Shown: piece by piece, positions 27,612-37,618 of the stretch | Layout of the letters: every line of letters begins with the position of its first letter | Position numbering within the stretch: position 1 is the stretch's first letter | From: Leptospira fletcheri | Lineage (GTDB): Bacteria > Spirochaetota > Leptospiria > Leptospirales > Leptospiraceae | Direction of reading: 5' to 3' | DNA length: 64,000 nt | NCBI RefSeq assembly: GCF_004769195.1 | Contig: NZ_RQET01000002.1 | Location: 62,001-126,000 of the forward strand | Translations under genes and position numbers: made by a program | The notes under the pieces: generated by a model | Told to the model about the DNA's origin: nothing | Seen by the model: only the letters and a program-made list of their open reading frames with translations | Databases searched by the model: none

Positions 27612-28451
27612 ATGAACGAAAGCGCGCCTCGACCGGGAGAATTGGAAAGTCTGTTTCTGATTCCCAGGGAATACGCCAGAATATTTTTGAAAGGCTTGAT
27701 GAATCTCATTTATGATGTGGAGGTTCAGGGAGTGGAAAACGTACCGGAATCGAGCGGAGGAGTGATCGTCTCGAATCATACCGACAACTTGGACGTCATC
27801 GTACAAGGCACGGCGGTTTCCAGAAAAATCGTATATTTAGGTAAATATGAACTCTTTCATCCTCAAGAACCGTTTTTGGAATTGCTCAAAGACCCGTCTT
27901 TCGAACATTTTCCGTTAAGTCTGGTAAAAGCCGGATTAAAAACGACCTTCGACGCGATCGGAGGATACCAGGGAAAGACCTTGTTAAACTGGGGAGGAGT
28001 TCCTATATTAAGATCACATAATATTACGGACTCGAAATCGGCCGCAAAATATTACGAAGACCTGGAAAATTACATGGTCGATCTCGTCCAAAAAGGAGAG
28101 TTGATTTCCGTATATCCCGAAGGCACCAGATCCGAAGACGGAAAGTTAGGATCCTTCAAAGCCCTGGCCGCAAAAATCGCGATCCGCGCGGGGGTTCCCA
28201 TCATACCTTCGGGGATACACGGAGCTTGGAGAATGACGAAATTAGACTCGTTCCTGACGGGGAAAGTGTTTAAGACGAAGATCGTATATAAGATAGGCCG
28301 ACCGATTTTCCCTGCCGAATTTCCGAACGAGCCCCTTAAGCGCTCCGCCAAACTCCTCACGGAAGAATTGGAGCGCAGGGTGGCGGAACTTTCCGGAGCA
28401 GATCTCCCGAATTCCCAGGAGGATTCCTCGAATGGAAACCGAAATCTATAG
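27612..28451 (+). CDS. 1-acylglycerol-3-phosphate acyltransferase family (PlsC-like)
   Basis: Motif I NHTDNLD (HX4D) and motif [11 protein letters not shown] mark the glycerophospholipid acyltransferase fold. The protein has 279 residues from ATG 27612; an earlier in-frame start gives an unlikely extension. It is a likely cytoplasmic-face enzyme adding a fatty acid to lysophosphatidate or another lysolipid. The stop overlaps the start of icmF by 20 bases, so the two are coupled. A link between acyl transfer and the branched-chain acyl-CoA mutase is inference from this coupling. Confidence 0.82.
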   Translation: MNESAPRPGELESLFLIPREYARIFLKGLMNLIYDVEVQGVENVPESSGGVIVSNHTDNLDVIVQGTAVSRKIVYLGKYELFHPQEPFLELLKDPSFEHFPLSLVKAGLKTTFDAIGGYQGKTLLNWGGVPILRSHNITDSKSAAKYYEDLENYMVDLVQKGELISVYPEGTRSEDGKLGSFKALAAKIAIRAGVPIIPSGIHGAWRMTKLDSFLTGKVFKTKIVYKIGRPIFPAEFPNEPLKRSAKLLTEELERRVAELSGADLPNSQEDSSNGNRNL

Positions 28452-31400
28452 ACCCAAACACAAACTCAAATTCGTGACCGCGGCGTCGCTCTTCGACGGT
28501 CATGATGCATCCATAAATATTATGAGAAGGATTCTGCAGTCTTCCGGAGTGGAAGTGGTTCATTTGGGTCACAATAGATCCGTCCAGGAAATCGTGGATT
28601 GTGCGATCCAGGAAGACGTGCAAGGAATAGCGGTGACGAGCTATCAGGGCGGCCACGTGGAATATTTCAAATATATGATCGACTTGTTGCGCGAGAAAGG
28701 CGCTGGTCATATTAAGATATTCGGGGGAGGAGGAGGAACCATTCTCCCGAATGAAATTAAAGAACTGGAAGAATACGGAGTTTCCAAGATTTATTCCCCC
28801 GACGATGGACGCAATTTAGGACTGCAAGGCATGATCAACGACGTGCTGAGCAAATCCGATTTTTCCCCTCCTCTCACGTTTAACGGAGATCTGCATTCCG
28901 CCTTAAAACTCCGGAATCCGATCGCGATCGCTCAATCCATCTCTTTGGTGGAGAGTTCGGACCTAGCTCCCGCTCGGACTTCCGAAAAGTTGAATTTTCC
29001 TCCCGCCTCCAAGAATATTCCTGTGTTGGGAATCACTGGGACCGGAGGAGCGGGAAAATCTTCCCTGACGGATGAACTCGTAAGACGTTTTCTGTCCGAT
29101 TTCCCGGACAAATCCGTGGCGGTCCTATCCGTCGATCCTTCCAAAAGAAAGACCGGCGGAGCGCTGTTAGGTGATCGAATCAGGATGAATTCCATCTTTC
29201 ATCCTCGGGTTTATATGAGGTCCTTTGCGACTCGGGAGGCCAATATCGCGTTAAACAAGAATGTGAAACGAAGTATAGAAATCCTGAAAAGTTCCGATTT
29301 CGATCTGATCGTGGTGGAGACCGCCGGAATCGGGCAAAGCGATTCCGAAATCACCGAAGTGGCGGATGTCAGCCTTTACGTGATGACGCCCGAGTTCGGC
29401 GCGGCCACCCAATTGGAAAAAATCGACATGATCGATTATGCGGATCTGATCGCGGTGAATAAATGCGATAAGCGTGGAGCCAAAGACGCGATCCGAGACG
29501 TTCAAAAGCAATTCCAGCGTTCCCGACAAGACTGGGCGACCGACCCGGAAAAAATGCCCGTCTATGGGACGATTGCCTCCCAATTCAACGATCCCGGTAC
29601 CAATAACCTATACGCGTCTTTGGTCCTGGTTCTGAATTCGAAATTCGGATTGGAATGGAAATCCGGTTTGGCAGTCACTCAGGAAAGCAGTCTGAAAATC
29701 CATATCATTCCACCCGATCGCCAACGATATTTGGCGGAAATTGCGGAAACCTGTGACGAATACGAATCCTTTACGGAAAAGGAAGCGGCCGCGGCGGAAG
29801 TATTGTACAGGATCAAAGGAGCTATTGATGTGCTGAAAGAGCGCGACGCGGATACCTCTGCGCTCGAGTCGGAATATTCCGTGCGGGAATCGAAACTCCA
29901 TCCGGAAACGAAAGCCATCCTGAACGGTTGGGAAGAGAAAATCCGGAAATACTCCGGAAAGTATTTCACCTATACCGTTCGCGACAAAGAGATACAGGTT
30001 CCGAATTTCACAAAATCTTTAAGTAATATAGATGTCCCCAAAATCTCCGTCCCGAAATTCAAAAGCTGGGGAGATAGAGTGCGCTGGTCCTTCCGGGAGA
30101 ATTTCCCGGGAGAATTCCCTTTTACCGCAGGGGTATTTCCTTTCAAGCGGACCGGAGAAGATCCGACCCGCATGTTCGCGGGCGAGGGCGGTCCGGAACG
30201 TACAAACGCAAGATTTCATTACGTAAGTCTGGGAATGCCGGCACAAAGACTGAGCACTGCTTTCGATTCGGTGACTCTTTATGGCGAAGACCCCGGCGTT
30301 AGGCCGGACATTTACGGAAAAATCGGAAACTCCGGAGTCAGCATCGCTACGTTAGACGACGCAAAAAAACTCTATTCCGGATTCGACTTATGTAAGCCTA
30401 GCACATCCGTCTCCATGACGATCAACGGCCCCGCTCCGATGATACTATCCTTCTTTTTGAACGCCGCTGTGGATCAATCCTGCGAAAAATACATTCGTGC
30501 CCAAGGATTGGTGGAACGCACAGAATCCAAGATGAAGGAAATCTATCTGGCAAAGGGCGTTCCGCTCCCGAAATACGAAGGACAGATTCCTATAGGAAAC
30601 GACGGCTTAGGACTCCTACTCTTAGGAGTGAGCGGAGATCGGATTCTCGAAAAAGAGACGTATGAAAGGATCAAAGCGGATACGCTTTCTACGGTGAGAG
30701 GGACCGTCCAAGCGGATATCCTAAAAGAGGACCAAGCCCAAAACACCTGTATTTTCTCCACGGAATTCGCACTCAGACTGATGGGAGACGTTCAGGATCA
30801 TTTTATCCGCAACAAGGTACGAAACTTCTATTCCGTTTCCATCTCCGGCTATCATATCGCCGAAGCGGGAGCGAATCCCATCACCCAAGTGGCCTTCACT
30901 CTTGCAAACGGATTTACTTACGTGGAATACTATCTTTCCCGCGGGATGAAGATAGACGATTTTGCGCCGAACCTTTCCTTCTTCTTCTCGAACGGAATTG
31001 ATCCGGAATATGCGGTGATCGGTCGAGTCGCGAGGAGAATCTGGGCCAAGACGATGAAAAGGAAATACGGAGCGGGCGAACGTTCCCAGATGTTGAAATA
31101 CCACATACAGACTTCGGGAAGATCGTTACACGCCCAAGAAATTGCGTTCAACGATATCCGAACCACTCTCCAGGCTCTATATGCGATTTACGATAATTGC
31201 AACAGTCTCCATACGAACGCATACGATGAAGCGATCACCACTCCAACGGAAGAATCCGTTAGAAGGGCGATGGCGATACAACTGATCATCAATCGGGAAC
31301 TCGGATCGGCCAAAAATGAGAACCCTCTGCAGGGGGCCTTTATCATCGAAGAGTTATCGGACCTGGTCGAAAAAGCGATCCTGACGGAATTCCGGAGAAT

Positions 31401-31797
31401 TTCCGAAAGAGGCGGAGTGTTGGGAGCGATGGAGAGCATGTACCAGCGGAATAAGATCCAGGAAGAATCCCTTCATTACGAACATTTAAAACACACGGGC
31501 GAAATTCCCGTGATCGGAGTGAATACTTTTCTCGGAAAGGACGGATCTCCCACCGTATTACCCGAGGAAGTGATACGTTCCACGGAATCGGAAAAGAAGG
31601 CGCAAATCGATCACCTGGAAGCGTTCCAATACCGAAACCGTTCGGAGGCGACGGAGGCTCTGAAAAAATTGAAGGAGGCCTGTGTATCGGATTCCAACGG
31701 TTTTAACGAACTCATGGAAGCGGGAAAAGTCTGTTCTCTCGGACAAATGACTTCGGCGCTCTACGAAGTAGGCGGGCAATATCGCAGGAGTATGTAA
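28432..31797 (+). CDS. icmF: Fused isobutyryl-CoA mutase IcmF
   Basis: The 1121-residue chain has the IcmF order. An N-terminal B12-binding domain (DGHDAS at residues 24-29, then [10 protein letters not shown] near 65) comes first. A MeaB/ArgK-type GTPase chaperone domain follows, with Walker [10 protein letters not shown] (about 201-209) and NKCDKRG as the NKxD base motif. The large substrate domain (about 560-1100) begins [19 protein letters not shown]. The phenylalanine where methylmalonyl-CoA mutases have tyrosine fits IcmF rather than methylmalonyl-CoA mutase. It interconverts isobutyryl-CoA and butyryl-CoA using adenosylcobalamin. Fusion of the chaperone to the mutase is the known IcmF arrangement. 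Confidence 0.93.
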   Translation: METEIYRPKHKLKFVTAASLFDGHDASINIMRRILQSSGVEVVHLGHNRSVQEIVDCAIQEDVQGIAVTSYQGGHVEYFKYMIDLLREKGAGHIKIFGGGGGTILPNEIKELEEYGVSKIYSPDDGRNLGLQGMINDVLSKSDFSPPLTFNGDLHSALKLRNPIAIAQSISLVESSDLAPARTSEKLNFPPASKNIPVLGITGTGGAGKSSLTDELVRRFLSDFPDKSVAVLSVDPSKRKTGGALLGDRIRMNSIFHPRVYMRSFATREANIALNKNVKRSIEILKSSDFDLIVVETAGIGQSDSEITEVADVSLYVMTPEFGAATQLEKIDMIDYADLIAVNKCDKRGAKDAIRDVQKQFQRSRQDWATDPEKMPVYGTIASQFNDPGTNNLYASLVLVLNSKFGLEWKSGLAVTQESSLKIHIIPPDRQRYLAEIAETCDEYESFTEKEAAAAEVLYRIKGAIDVLKERDADTSALESEYSVRESKLHPETKAILNGWEEKIRKYSGKYFTYTVRDKEIQVPNFTKSLSNIDVPKISVPKFKSWGDRVRWSFRENFPGEFPFTAGVFPFKRTGEDPTRMFAGEGGPERTNARFHYVSLGMPAQRLSTAFDSVTLYGEDPGVRPDIYGKIGNSGVSIATLDDAKKLYSGFDLCKPSTSVSMTINGPAPMILSFFLNAAVDQSCEKYIRAQGLVERTESKMKEIYLAKGVPLPKYEGQIPIGNDGLGLLLLGVSGDRILEKETYERIKADTLSTVRGTVQADILKEDQAQNTCIFSTEFALRLMGDVQDHFIRNKVRNFYSVSISGYHIAEAGANPITQVAFTLANGFTYVEYYLSRGMKIDDFAPNLSFFFSNGIDPEYAVIGRVARRIWAKTMKRKYGAGERSQMLKYHIQTSGRSLHAQEIAFNDIRTTLQALYAIYDNCNSLHTNAYDEAITTPTEESVRRAMAIQLIINRELGSAKNENPLQGAFIIEELSDLVEKAILTEFRRISERGGVLGAMESMYQRNKIQEESLHYEHLKHTGEIPVIGVNTFLGKDGSPTVLPEEVIRSTESEKKAQIDHLEAFQYRNRSEATEALKKLKEACVSDSNGFNELMEAGKVCSLGQMTSALYEVGGQYRRSM

Positions 31798-31848
31798 ACT
31801 CCGGAATTCCTTACCGATAAAAAAGATTCTACATTGAGAGAAAAGAGG

Positions 31849-31876
31849 TTGATTTCGGATCCGACTCACCTATAAT
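31849..31876 (+). promoter_or_regulatory. Sigma-70-type promoter of the lipoprotein gene
   Basis: TTGATT (31849-31854) and TATAAT (31871-31876) are separated by 16 bases, upstream of the lipoprotein gene that starts at 31940. The AT-rich sequence after -10 suits a transcription start about 55-60 bases before the ATG. Confidence 0.55.
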
Positions 31877-31939
31877 TTTTTGACAAAAATTTCGGCTCCT
31901 CCCTGAAAGGATTCAGAACACCATTGAGGAAAATCGGTA

Positions 31940-32458
31940 ATGAAAAAGTTTTCCGGAATCGTTTTATATCGGGCTCTTCCCGTCTTTTTATTCCTCCTTT
32001 TTCAATGCAATAATCTAGGTTATGCAGGTCCGGGAGGCGTGAAAGGAAGCGACGCGAAGTTAAAGATCAAAGAAGCTGTCAGCGACGAAAACGATCTATT
32101 CGTTGCGCAAGTGTATCCTCTCCTCATAAATCCTCCGAGCTGTACGAATTACGGAGGAGCCAGAAGTACGCGTCTCAGCGGGTATGATGCCTTGGCTTTC
32201 AAGAGTCTATTGGCAAAACTTCAGAACCTCCAAATTTCGGATACGGTCGTATATACCCAATCCTCTTTGGACAAATGCACCTCTACGATCCGAAACATAG
32301 GAGTGAGCTTGGATGTACAATTCGCCCAGTCCGTCCAGCTATATGCGACATGCAACACCGCTCCCCAACCGATCGATTTAGGCTCCTACGTCATCTACGA
32401 ATCTTGTCAGTTGGACGAGGTGGGTCTCATCCAATGGAACAAAACCAAATTTCCTTGA
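31940..32458 (+). CDS. Small lipoprotein of unknown function
   Basis: The 172-residue protein has a basic N-terminus, a hydrophobic stretch and a spirochaete-style lipobox LFLLFQC (cysteine at residue 23). The mature part has a polar linker, then a helical region with conserved-looking cysteines (CTNY, DKCTST, ATCNT and ESCQL) that may form disulfides. There is no known domain. A promoter (31849-31876) precedes it. The 3' end faces the O-antigen ligase gene with a 5-base gap. A surface role is inferred only from the lipobox. Confidence 0.65.
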   Translation: MKKFSGIVLYRALPVFLFLLFQCNNLGYAGPGGVKGSDAKLKIKEAVSDENDLFVAQVYPLLINPPSCTNYGGARSTRLSGYDALAFKSLLAKLQNLQISDTVVYTQSSLDKCTSTIRNIGVSLDVQFAQSVQLYATCNTAPQPIDLGSYVIYESCQLDEVGLIQWNKTKFP

Positions 32459-32463
32459 GGAAA

Positions 32464-34458
32464 TCAAAGACTGTCTTTTCGGGAAAATCGTAAGCATAAC
32501 TTGCGAGGTTCCGGATCGAGAGCCGGACCCAAAAGGTCCGTTTTCCGGAAATACGGAGCCGAAGTCGCAGACATAGAATCGATACTACAATCCCATCTGA
32601 GGATTCCCACCGATAGGACGATCTCGCGGGTTTCTCCCGGTTCCAGTTCCAGGACGGCAGTCTTTTTTTCTTGGATCGTATAGCGAAAGATCCTTTTTCG
32701 ATCCGCGCCTTCTTGCCGGAAACCGAGATCGCCTCCGAGGAAGATCCGTCCGGGACTCCCGATTTTCATGCTCCCTTCTCCTTCCAGAATATAGGATTCG
32801 CTGATCCGATCCGGAGGGAAAAAAGTACCGAAACGGGAGAGAGGCTGTCCGAAAAAAGGAAGGCCTAAAACAGTCAGACAAAGTATGATAGGGACGTAAA
32901 TTTTCGGACCAATGGCCCCCCCCCTTCTCTTACCGTTTAAGGATAATAGAAGAATCCAAAATAGGATCTGAGTCGATCTCAAAAAAAACCATTCCTGAAA
33001 CCAGGAGTATACGAAAATTCCGAGCGCGGCCGAAACCAAAATCCGATGCGCTCCCCCTCTTTTCTTCGTCGCAAAACGGATCCCTCTATAGAGGGCGCCT
33101 CCCCAAAGAAACAGATACAGAAACAAACCGGATAACCCCGTCCCCACCGCGATTTGCAGGATTTGATTGTGGGTCGAATGCAACCTCGTGCCTTCGCCTT
33201 CTTCCTTTAATACCTGTTCATTGGCCCATCCGTACGACTCCATCCCCCAGCCGAAGACCGGCGATTCTTGGAGTAGAAGCAATCCGGCGGAAAAAAGTTC
33301 CTTTCGCTCTTCTCCCAAGCCCGGGAAAAATTCCGTCTTTGCAAATACCAACGGAAACAGGACGGAAAGAGAGATCGCCGTAACGACTGTAAAAAGCGCG
33401 AATTCGGTACCGAACGGGAACCTCTTCCGATGCGCGAAAAACTGCAGGACGGAAAACAGTAAACCTCCGACGAACAAGGAGAAAAAAGGTCCTCTTGCAC
33501 CCACCAAAACGAAGATGGCAAAGAAAACCGGGATCGGGAATAGGACTAGGAAAAATTTCCGAAGATTCGAGCTTCCCTTTTTAACGAAAGAACGGATGGC
33601 CAGAAAAACGAACGGCGAGCAAGCCACTAGATACATTCCGAACCAACTTCTGTTCCAAAATAAGGACTGGATACTGCGGGACTGGAAATCGGGCACCAAA
33701 GGGAGAACCCGATGAGACAAATCCCGATCCACATATCCTCCCAACCAAATATGATAAAAATCTAAAATTAAGGATATTTTCGGAGAAAGAAATTCGCCGA
33801 TTCCTAGCACGATCGAAATCGCAAATCCAGTAGTCACTCCCGCGATCACGGTATTTCCGATCCGCAAAGCTGGTTTCTTTTCCGTCACGCCGATACAAAG
33901 AAACAGTATTACGGAAACGAATGTGGAAAAAACCGTCCTAAACGGAAAAAACGGTTCAAGCTCTCCGGACCGAAAGAAGAAATAGGGAGAAAGATGGTAA
34001 TGTTCCCAATCTTTCCAAATCTCCGGCTGCCAGAACGTTCCTAAGACTCCGGTAAAAATCAAACCGAGACAAACCAAGCCCGTTCGACTTTTCAAAAACG
34101 TTAAAACGCGAGTATCTGCTCGCCTGCTTCTGAAAAAAACTCCCAGAATCCAAACGACCGATAAAAAATCGAAAATCTCCATGAACCTGCCGCCCGGATG
34201 GTTTCCGAAAAGAGGCAAGGAAGCGAAGAGTAGAAAGAGTGCGAATCTAGACCGAAAAAACGAGATGAGAATCCAGATGATTCCAAGACCAACCGTCGGA
34301 ATGCGAAAAGAAGGAGGATAATACGGTAAAAAAGAGAATAAAACCCCTAACGGAAACAAAGAGAGAAAAAGAAAACGGAACCTTATCCCTTTGCTCCGGA
34401 GCCGAGATCGCAAACGCAAAACCGACAAGTTACGAATAGAATTCATGCAAGATGACAC
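32464..34458 (-). CDS. O-antigen ligase/polymerase family membrane protein
   Basis: The 664-residue protein has about 12 hydrophobic segments and a large periplasmic region (about 405-425) with GWGMESYGWANEQ, a region that in WaaL/Wzy-type proteins carries the catalytic residues (in related proteins the histidine is in the same loop; here HSTHNQIL follows). A C-terminal globular part (550-664) is unusual and rich in beta-like segments. The family transfers or polymerises lipid-linked sugars. It sits beside lipoprotein and envelope genes. The exact role (ligase or polymerase) cannot be fixed. Confidence 0.78.
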   Translation of the reverse strand: MSSCMNSIRNLSVLRLRSRLRSKGIRFRFLFLSLFPLGVLFSFLPYYPPSFRIPTVGLGIIWILISFFRSRFALFLLFASLPLFGNHPGGRFMEIFDFLSVVWILGVFFRSRRADTRVLTFLKSRTGLVCLGLIFTGVLGTFWQPEIWKDWEHYHLSPYFFFRSGELEPFFPFRTVFSTFVSVILFLCIGVTEKKPALRIGNTVIAGVTTGFAISIVLGIGEFLSPKISLILDFYHIWLGGYVDRDLSHRVLPLVPDFQSRSIQSLFWNRSWFGMYLVACSPFVFLAIRSFVKKGSSNLRKFFLVLFPIPVFFAIFVLVGARGPFFSLFVGGLLFSVLQFFAHRKRFPFGTEFALFTVVTAISLSVLFPLVFAKTEFFPGLGEERKELFSAGLLLLQESPVFGWGMESYGWANEQVLKEEGEGTRLHSTHNQILQIAVGTGLSGLFLYLFLWGGALYRGIRFATKKRGGAHRILVSAALGIFVYSWFQEWFFLRSTQILFWILLLSLNGKRRGGAIGPKIYVPIILCLTVLGLPFFGQPLSRFGTFFPPDRISESYILEGEGSMKIGSPGRIFLGGDLGFRQEGADRKRIFRYTIQEKKTAVLELEPGETREIVLSVGILRWDCSIDSMSATSAPYFRKTDLLGPALDPEPRKLCLRFSRKDSL

Positions 34459-34569
34459 AATCGGACCATTTCGTTTACCAAAGATTCCTTTTTTGTTCTA
34501 CTCTACCAAAAAGGCTTTCGTTTTTTAGTATCCTGAATCGACTAACTGCGGAAATTTTGGTAAGAAACC

Positions 34570-34881
34570 ATGGCTTCCTCCGTTATTCAGTTTCCAGAGA
34601 CGAATCTATATCCGGATCAGAACCGGTTTCGGATCGTCTTTACACGAAACGTTTGTTCTGTCGAAACGGAAGAGATCGGATTGATTCTCGCAAAAATCCA
34701 GGATGTGAATCCCAAGTCGGTCGAGTTGAACCTGGAAAGCGTAGTCGCAATCCCTTCCCTCATTTTGAACAGAATCCTGAAATTACTGGCGGAACTGAAA
34801 TCCAAAGGAATTCCCGTGGAAATCAAAACGAGCGAAGGGTTGAGAGCCGTTTTGAACCGACTGAAAATTTCCCTACAGTAA
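34570..34881 (+). CDS. Small STAS-like protein
   Basis: The 103-residue protein has no signal peptide and looks like a compact alpha/beta fold: a strand FRIVFTRNV, a helix EEIGLILAKI, then VELNLESVVAIPSLILNRILKLLAELKSKGI, and the EIKTSEGLRAVLNRL end. This resembles STAS or anti-sigma-factor-antagonist proteins, but the usual phosphorylated DSxG serine is not evident: the equivalent stretch reads LESVVAIPS. Function is unclear. The gene is divergent from the O-antigen ligase by 110 bases. Confidence 0.6.
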   Translation: MASSVIQFPETNLYPDQNRFRIVFTRNVCSVETEEIGLILAKIQDVNPKSVELNLESVVAIPSLILNRILKLLAELKSKGIPVEIKTSEGLRAVLNRLKISLQ

Positions 34882-34909
34882 AAAGGTTTCCGTTCGGATT
34901 CTGTAAAGG

Positions 34910-35248
34910 TCAGTCCCAGAGCGATTGAAAGCAGATCGGGGAATCTTTCAGGTAACTATGATATCCCGGCTTTTTCACACATTCCTCTTCAGTGGAAGGA
35001 AAATAATCGAACCCTCCCCCCTGGTACCGGATACGGCAACACCCCTTTTGCTGCTTTTTACCTTCCAAATCTTTTTGCTTGGACTCTTTACTTGCGGAAG
35101 AATCTTCTACGACTAGGATCCGATCTGTATGGAGGCTTCTCGGAAAATAAGGATCCGTGAACGAGGATGTATCTTGCAACGGCAATAAGGCGGAAACCAC
35201 TCCGACTAAAACGGTAGAAACCTTTCGCCAAAAACGCATAACTATCAT
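34910..35248 (-). CDS. Small secreted cysteine-containing protein
   Basis: The protein has a hydrophobic N-terminal signal (about residues 8-24). The mature 80 residues include CCRIRY and further cysteines (EEEC and SPICF), a likely disulfide-stabilised domain. An in-frame ATG three codons downstream (35239) is an equally good start. I know of no named family. It is convergent with the preceding small gene and divergent from the exported protein at 35378. A role in the periplasm or outer surface is inferred from the signal only. Confidence 0.55.
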   Translation of the reverse strand: MIVMRFWRKVSTVLVGVVSALLPLQDTSSFTDPYFPRSLHTDRILVVEDSSASKESKQKDLEGKKQQKGCCRIRYQGGGFDYFPSTEEECVKKPGYHSYLKDSPICFQSLWD

Positions 35249-35377
35249 GTATCGATTCCCGGCTTCTTCCGCAAATCAAAAAAGAGAACCTTTCCGTTTC
35301 ATCCCTTCTTTTTTCACTTGACGTCCTTTGAATAAGGAATCCAAAAGAATGGTCCTCTGTTTTCAGGCCGGTCTTTT

Positions 35378-36376
35378 ATGTCGAAATTCAAGATTCCCAA
35401 TTTAGTAAATAATTTATTTCTATCCGTTCTTCTGTTATCCCCGCTCTGCGTCGAAAATCTATGGGCGGAAACGATTCTATATAAGAATGGGGATAGAATT
35501 TACGGAACCGTAATCGACCAGTCGACGGATAAAGTCGTGGTCCTAAAGGACGATAAGAAACAATCGATTCCCAAAAACCTGATCCTGAAAATAATATTCA
35601 AGGATGTAAAGGACGAGACAGAAATAAACAGAATCGTCGAGGCCGAAAAGAAAAAATTGAACAAGGAAGGCAAGAAGACGGAAAAAGAGGAGCAGCTCGA
35701 CACAATCGTACTAGAGCAGATGATCAAGGAAAACAGTTATAAGATCGTTCAAAAACGACTGGCCTTGGTCGAAAAATACCTCGAAGAGCAGGACGCCACT
35801 TGGGAAGAATACATCACCGCGAAACGCAGTCCCTGGGATCCCGTCTGGAGAGCCGCGATACTACCGGGTTGGGGGCTGAGCCACATGAAGCAAAACGGCT
35901 ATGCGCGGACTTACCAGACTTTTTTTGTCCTCTCTCTACTGGCCTATGTCGGCCTAGATCGGGCCGCCCACGATCGTTCCGATAAATATAAGGAAAAGAC
36001 GAACGATCTAATATTTAAGGATCCTTTAATATACTCCCAAGTAAATGCGACATTACCTGCCGCGACGGCCCAATTGTTTATACAGCAGGATCAGATTTCT
36101 AAGCTGGAAAGTCTGAATTCCATCAAGAACCAGGAGCACAGATATTCCGCCGACGGACATACCGCTCTAGGACTCACCGTTTGGATCTATGCACTCCAAC
36201 TGGCTCACAGTTATCTTACCGGCCGCAACTGGGCAAAGCACAACGTCATAGAAACCCCGTCCGGAGAGTCCGCTTCCGCGGGATTCAATTTCAAGAATAC
36301 GTATGGACCGATCGCGGCCGGAGGTGCTGTGATGCGCGAATATAGATCGGAAGTCAGGTACGTGACCCTATTCTAA
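35378..36376 (+). CDS. Exported or membrane-associated protein, 332 aa, with a DUF5683-like segment
   Basis: A signal peptide is likely (residues 1-30, ending LWAE). A KNGDRIYGTVID segment starts the mature part, followed by a lysine/glutamate-rich helical region (about 85-140). Around residues 155-200, RAAILPGWGLSHMKQNGYARTY resembles the DUF5683 family hydrophobic hairpin (AxxPGxGQ). Another hydrophobic stretch lies near 265-280. The function is unknown. A strong hairpin at 36403-36453 follows the stop. Confidence 0.6.
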   Translation: MSKFKIPNLVNNLFLSVLLLSPLCVENLWAETILYKNGDRIYGTVIDQSTDKVVVLKDDKKQSIPKNLILKIIFKDVKDETEINRIVEAEKKKLNKEGKKTEKEEQLDTIVLEQMIKENSYKIVQKRLALVEKYLEEQDATWEEYITAKRSPWDPVWRAAILPGWGLSHMKQNGYARTYQTFFVLSLLAYVGLDRAAHDRSDKYKEKTNDLIFKDPLIYSQVNATLPAATAQLFIQQDQISKLESLNSIKNQEHRYSADGHTALGLTVWIYALQLAHSYLTGRNWAKHNVIETPSGESASAGFNFKNTYGPIAAGGAVMREYRSEVRYVTLF

Positions 36377-36402
36377 AGTAAGTTTTCTTTTCGGAGAAGG
36401 CC

Positions 36403-36453
36403 GGAAAGCGAGCGGACAATTCGGAGAACCTCGGAAATGTCCGTCCGCTTTCC
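36403..36453. terminator. Long imperfect hairpin between convergent genes
   Basis: Arms of 15 bases (36403-36417 and 36439-36453), with two mismatches, lie in the 88-base gap between the exported-protein gene and the convergent aldolase gene. The loop has further pairing potential. There is only a weak T-run, but the location suits a two-way terminator. Confidence 0.5.
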
Positions 36454-36464
36454 CTGCAGAGGAG

Positions 36465-37520
36465 TTAAGCGATGGTGACTTCTTTGGACAGATATACGTC
36501 TTGGATAGCGTTCAAAAGCGCGACTCCGTCCTTCATCGGTTTTTGGAAAGCCTTGCGTCCGGAAATCAGACCCATGCCCCCAGCTCTCTTATTGATCACT
36601 GCCGCTTTTACCGCGTCTCCCAAGTCATTCGAGCCGGAAGGTCCTCCGGAGTTGATCAGTCCGATCTTACCCATGTAACAGTTCGCTACTTGGTACCTTG
36701 CCATATCGATCGGGTGCTCGGAACTCAGATCCGTATACATCTTGTCGTCTTTCTTTCCGAATTTCAGATCCTTGAATCCGCCGGCATTGGTTTCCGGAAG
36801 TTTTTGTTTGACGATATCCGCTTCTATCGTGGCTGCCAGGTGATTGGCCTGTCCGGTCAAGTCCGTCGCGATATGATAATCGGTTTTGTCTGTCTTAAAG
36901 GAATCGTTCCGCAGATATGCCCACAAAATCGTCACCAAACCGAGTTCGTGTGCACGATGAAAGGCTTCCGAAATCTCCTGGATTTGACGGGAACTCTCAT
37001 CGGAACCGAAATAAATCGTAGCGCCGACGGCTGCAGCACCCATATCGAAAGCTTGTTCCACATTCGCAAATAGGATCTGATCGAACTTATTCGGAAAAGA
37101 CAGGAGTTCGTTGTGATTGATCTTTACTACGAACGGAATTTTGTGCGCGTATTTTCTGGAAACCAATCCCAGTACGCCCAAAGTGGATGCCACAGCATTG
37201 CAGCCGCCTTCGATCGCGAGTTTCACTATGTTTTCCGGATCGAAGTAAGCTGGATTCTTAGCAAACGACGCGCCTGCGCTATGTTCGATTCCTTGGTCTA
37301 CCGGAAGAATGGATAGATATCCCGTACCTGCCAAGCGACCTGTGTTGTAAATGGACTGCAAATTACGCAGAACCGAATTATTCCTGTCGGTTTTGGAAAA
37401 AATATCGTCAACATAGGAGGGACTCGGAATGGTGAGGGATTCCTTGGAAATCGTCGTAGATACGTGATTCAATAGGAAATCCGCCTCTCCGCCGAGTGCG
37501 CTCTTGATTTTGTCTAACAT
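36465..37520 (-). CDS. fbaB: Class I fructose-bisphosphate aldolase (DhnA/FbaB type)
   Basis: The enzyme cleaves fructose 1,6-bisphosphate through a Schiff-base lysine. The 351 residues match DhnA-type aldolases (E. coli FbaB is 350). Motifs: DQGIEH near residue 75, VVKINHNE near 135, and [12 protein letters not shown] near the C-terminal phosphate site. The start is ATG 37520; a longer frame would overlap the upstream kinase gene and lacks homology. A 17-codon ORF (37534-37587) with a much better Shine-Dalgarno lies just ahead of it, so translation may be coupled. Transcription probably continues from the kinase. Confidence 0.88.
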   Translation of the reverse strand: MLDKIKSALGGEADFLLNHVSTTISKESLTIPSPSYVDDIFSKTDRNNSVLRNLQSIYNTGRLAGTGYLSILPVDQGIEHSAGASFAKNPAYFDPENIVKLAIEGGCNAVASTLGVLGLVSRKYAHKIPFVVKINHNELLSFPNKFDQILFANVEQAFDMGAAAVGATIYFGSDESSRQIQEISEAFHRAHELGLVTILWAYLRNDSFKTDKTDYHIATDLTGQANHLAATIEADIVKQKLPETNAGGFKDLKFGKKDDKMYTDLSSEHPIDMARYQVANCYMGKIGLINSGGPSGSNDLGDAVKAAVINKRAGGMGLISGRKAFQKPMKDGVALLNAIQDVYLSKEVTIA

Positions 37521-37533
37521 TCCTGTTGCTACC

Positions 37534-37587
37534 TTAATGGATTTGGATCTTGGTGCCCAGTTTTTTGGAAAAGCCGAAAATTTCCAT
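37534..37587 (-). CDS. Putative 17-residue leader peptide upstream of the aldolase gene
   Basis: The ATG at 37587 is preceded by a textbook Shine-Dalgarno (GGAGG at 37595-37599, 7 bases before). The frame runs [17 protein letters not shown] and stops with TAA at 37534, ending 13 bases before the aldolase start, which itself has only AGGA adjacent to its ATG. A leader or translational-coupling ORF fits. Conservation in related species would be needed to call it a gene. Confidence 0.4.
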   Translation of the reverse strand: MEIFGFSKKLGTKIQIH

Positions 37588-37618
37588 CGCTTTTCCTCCC
37601 TAAGAATTCCGGCAAAAT

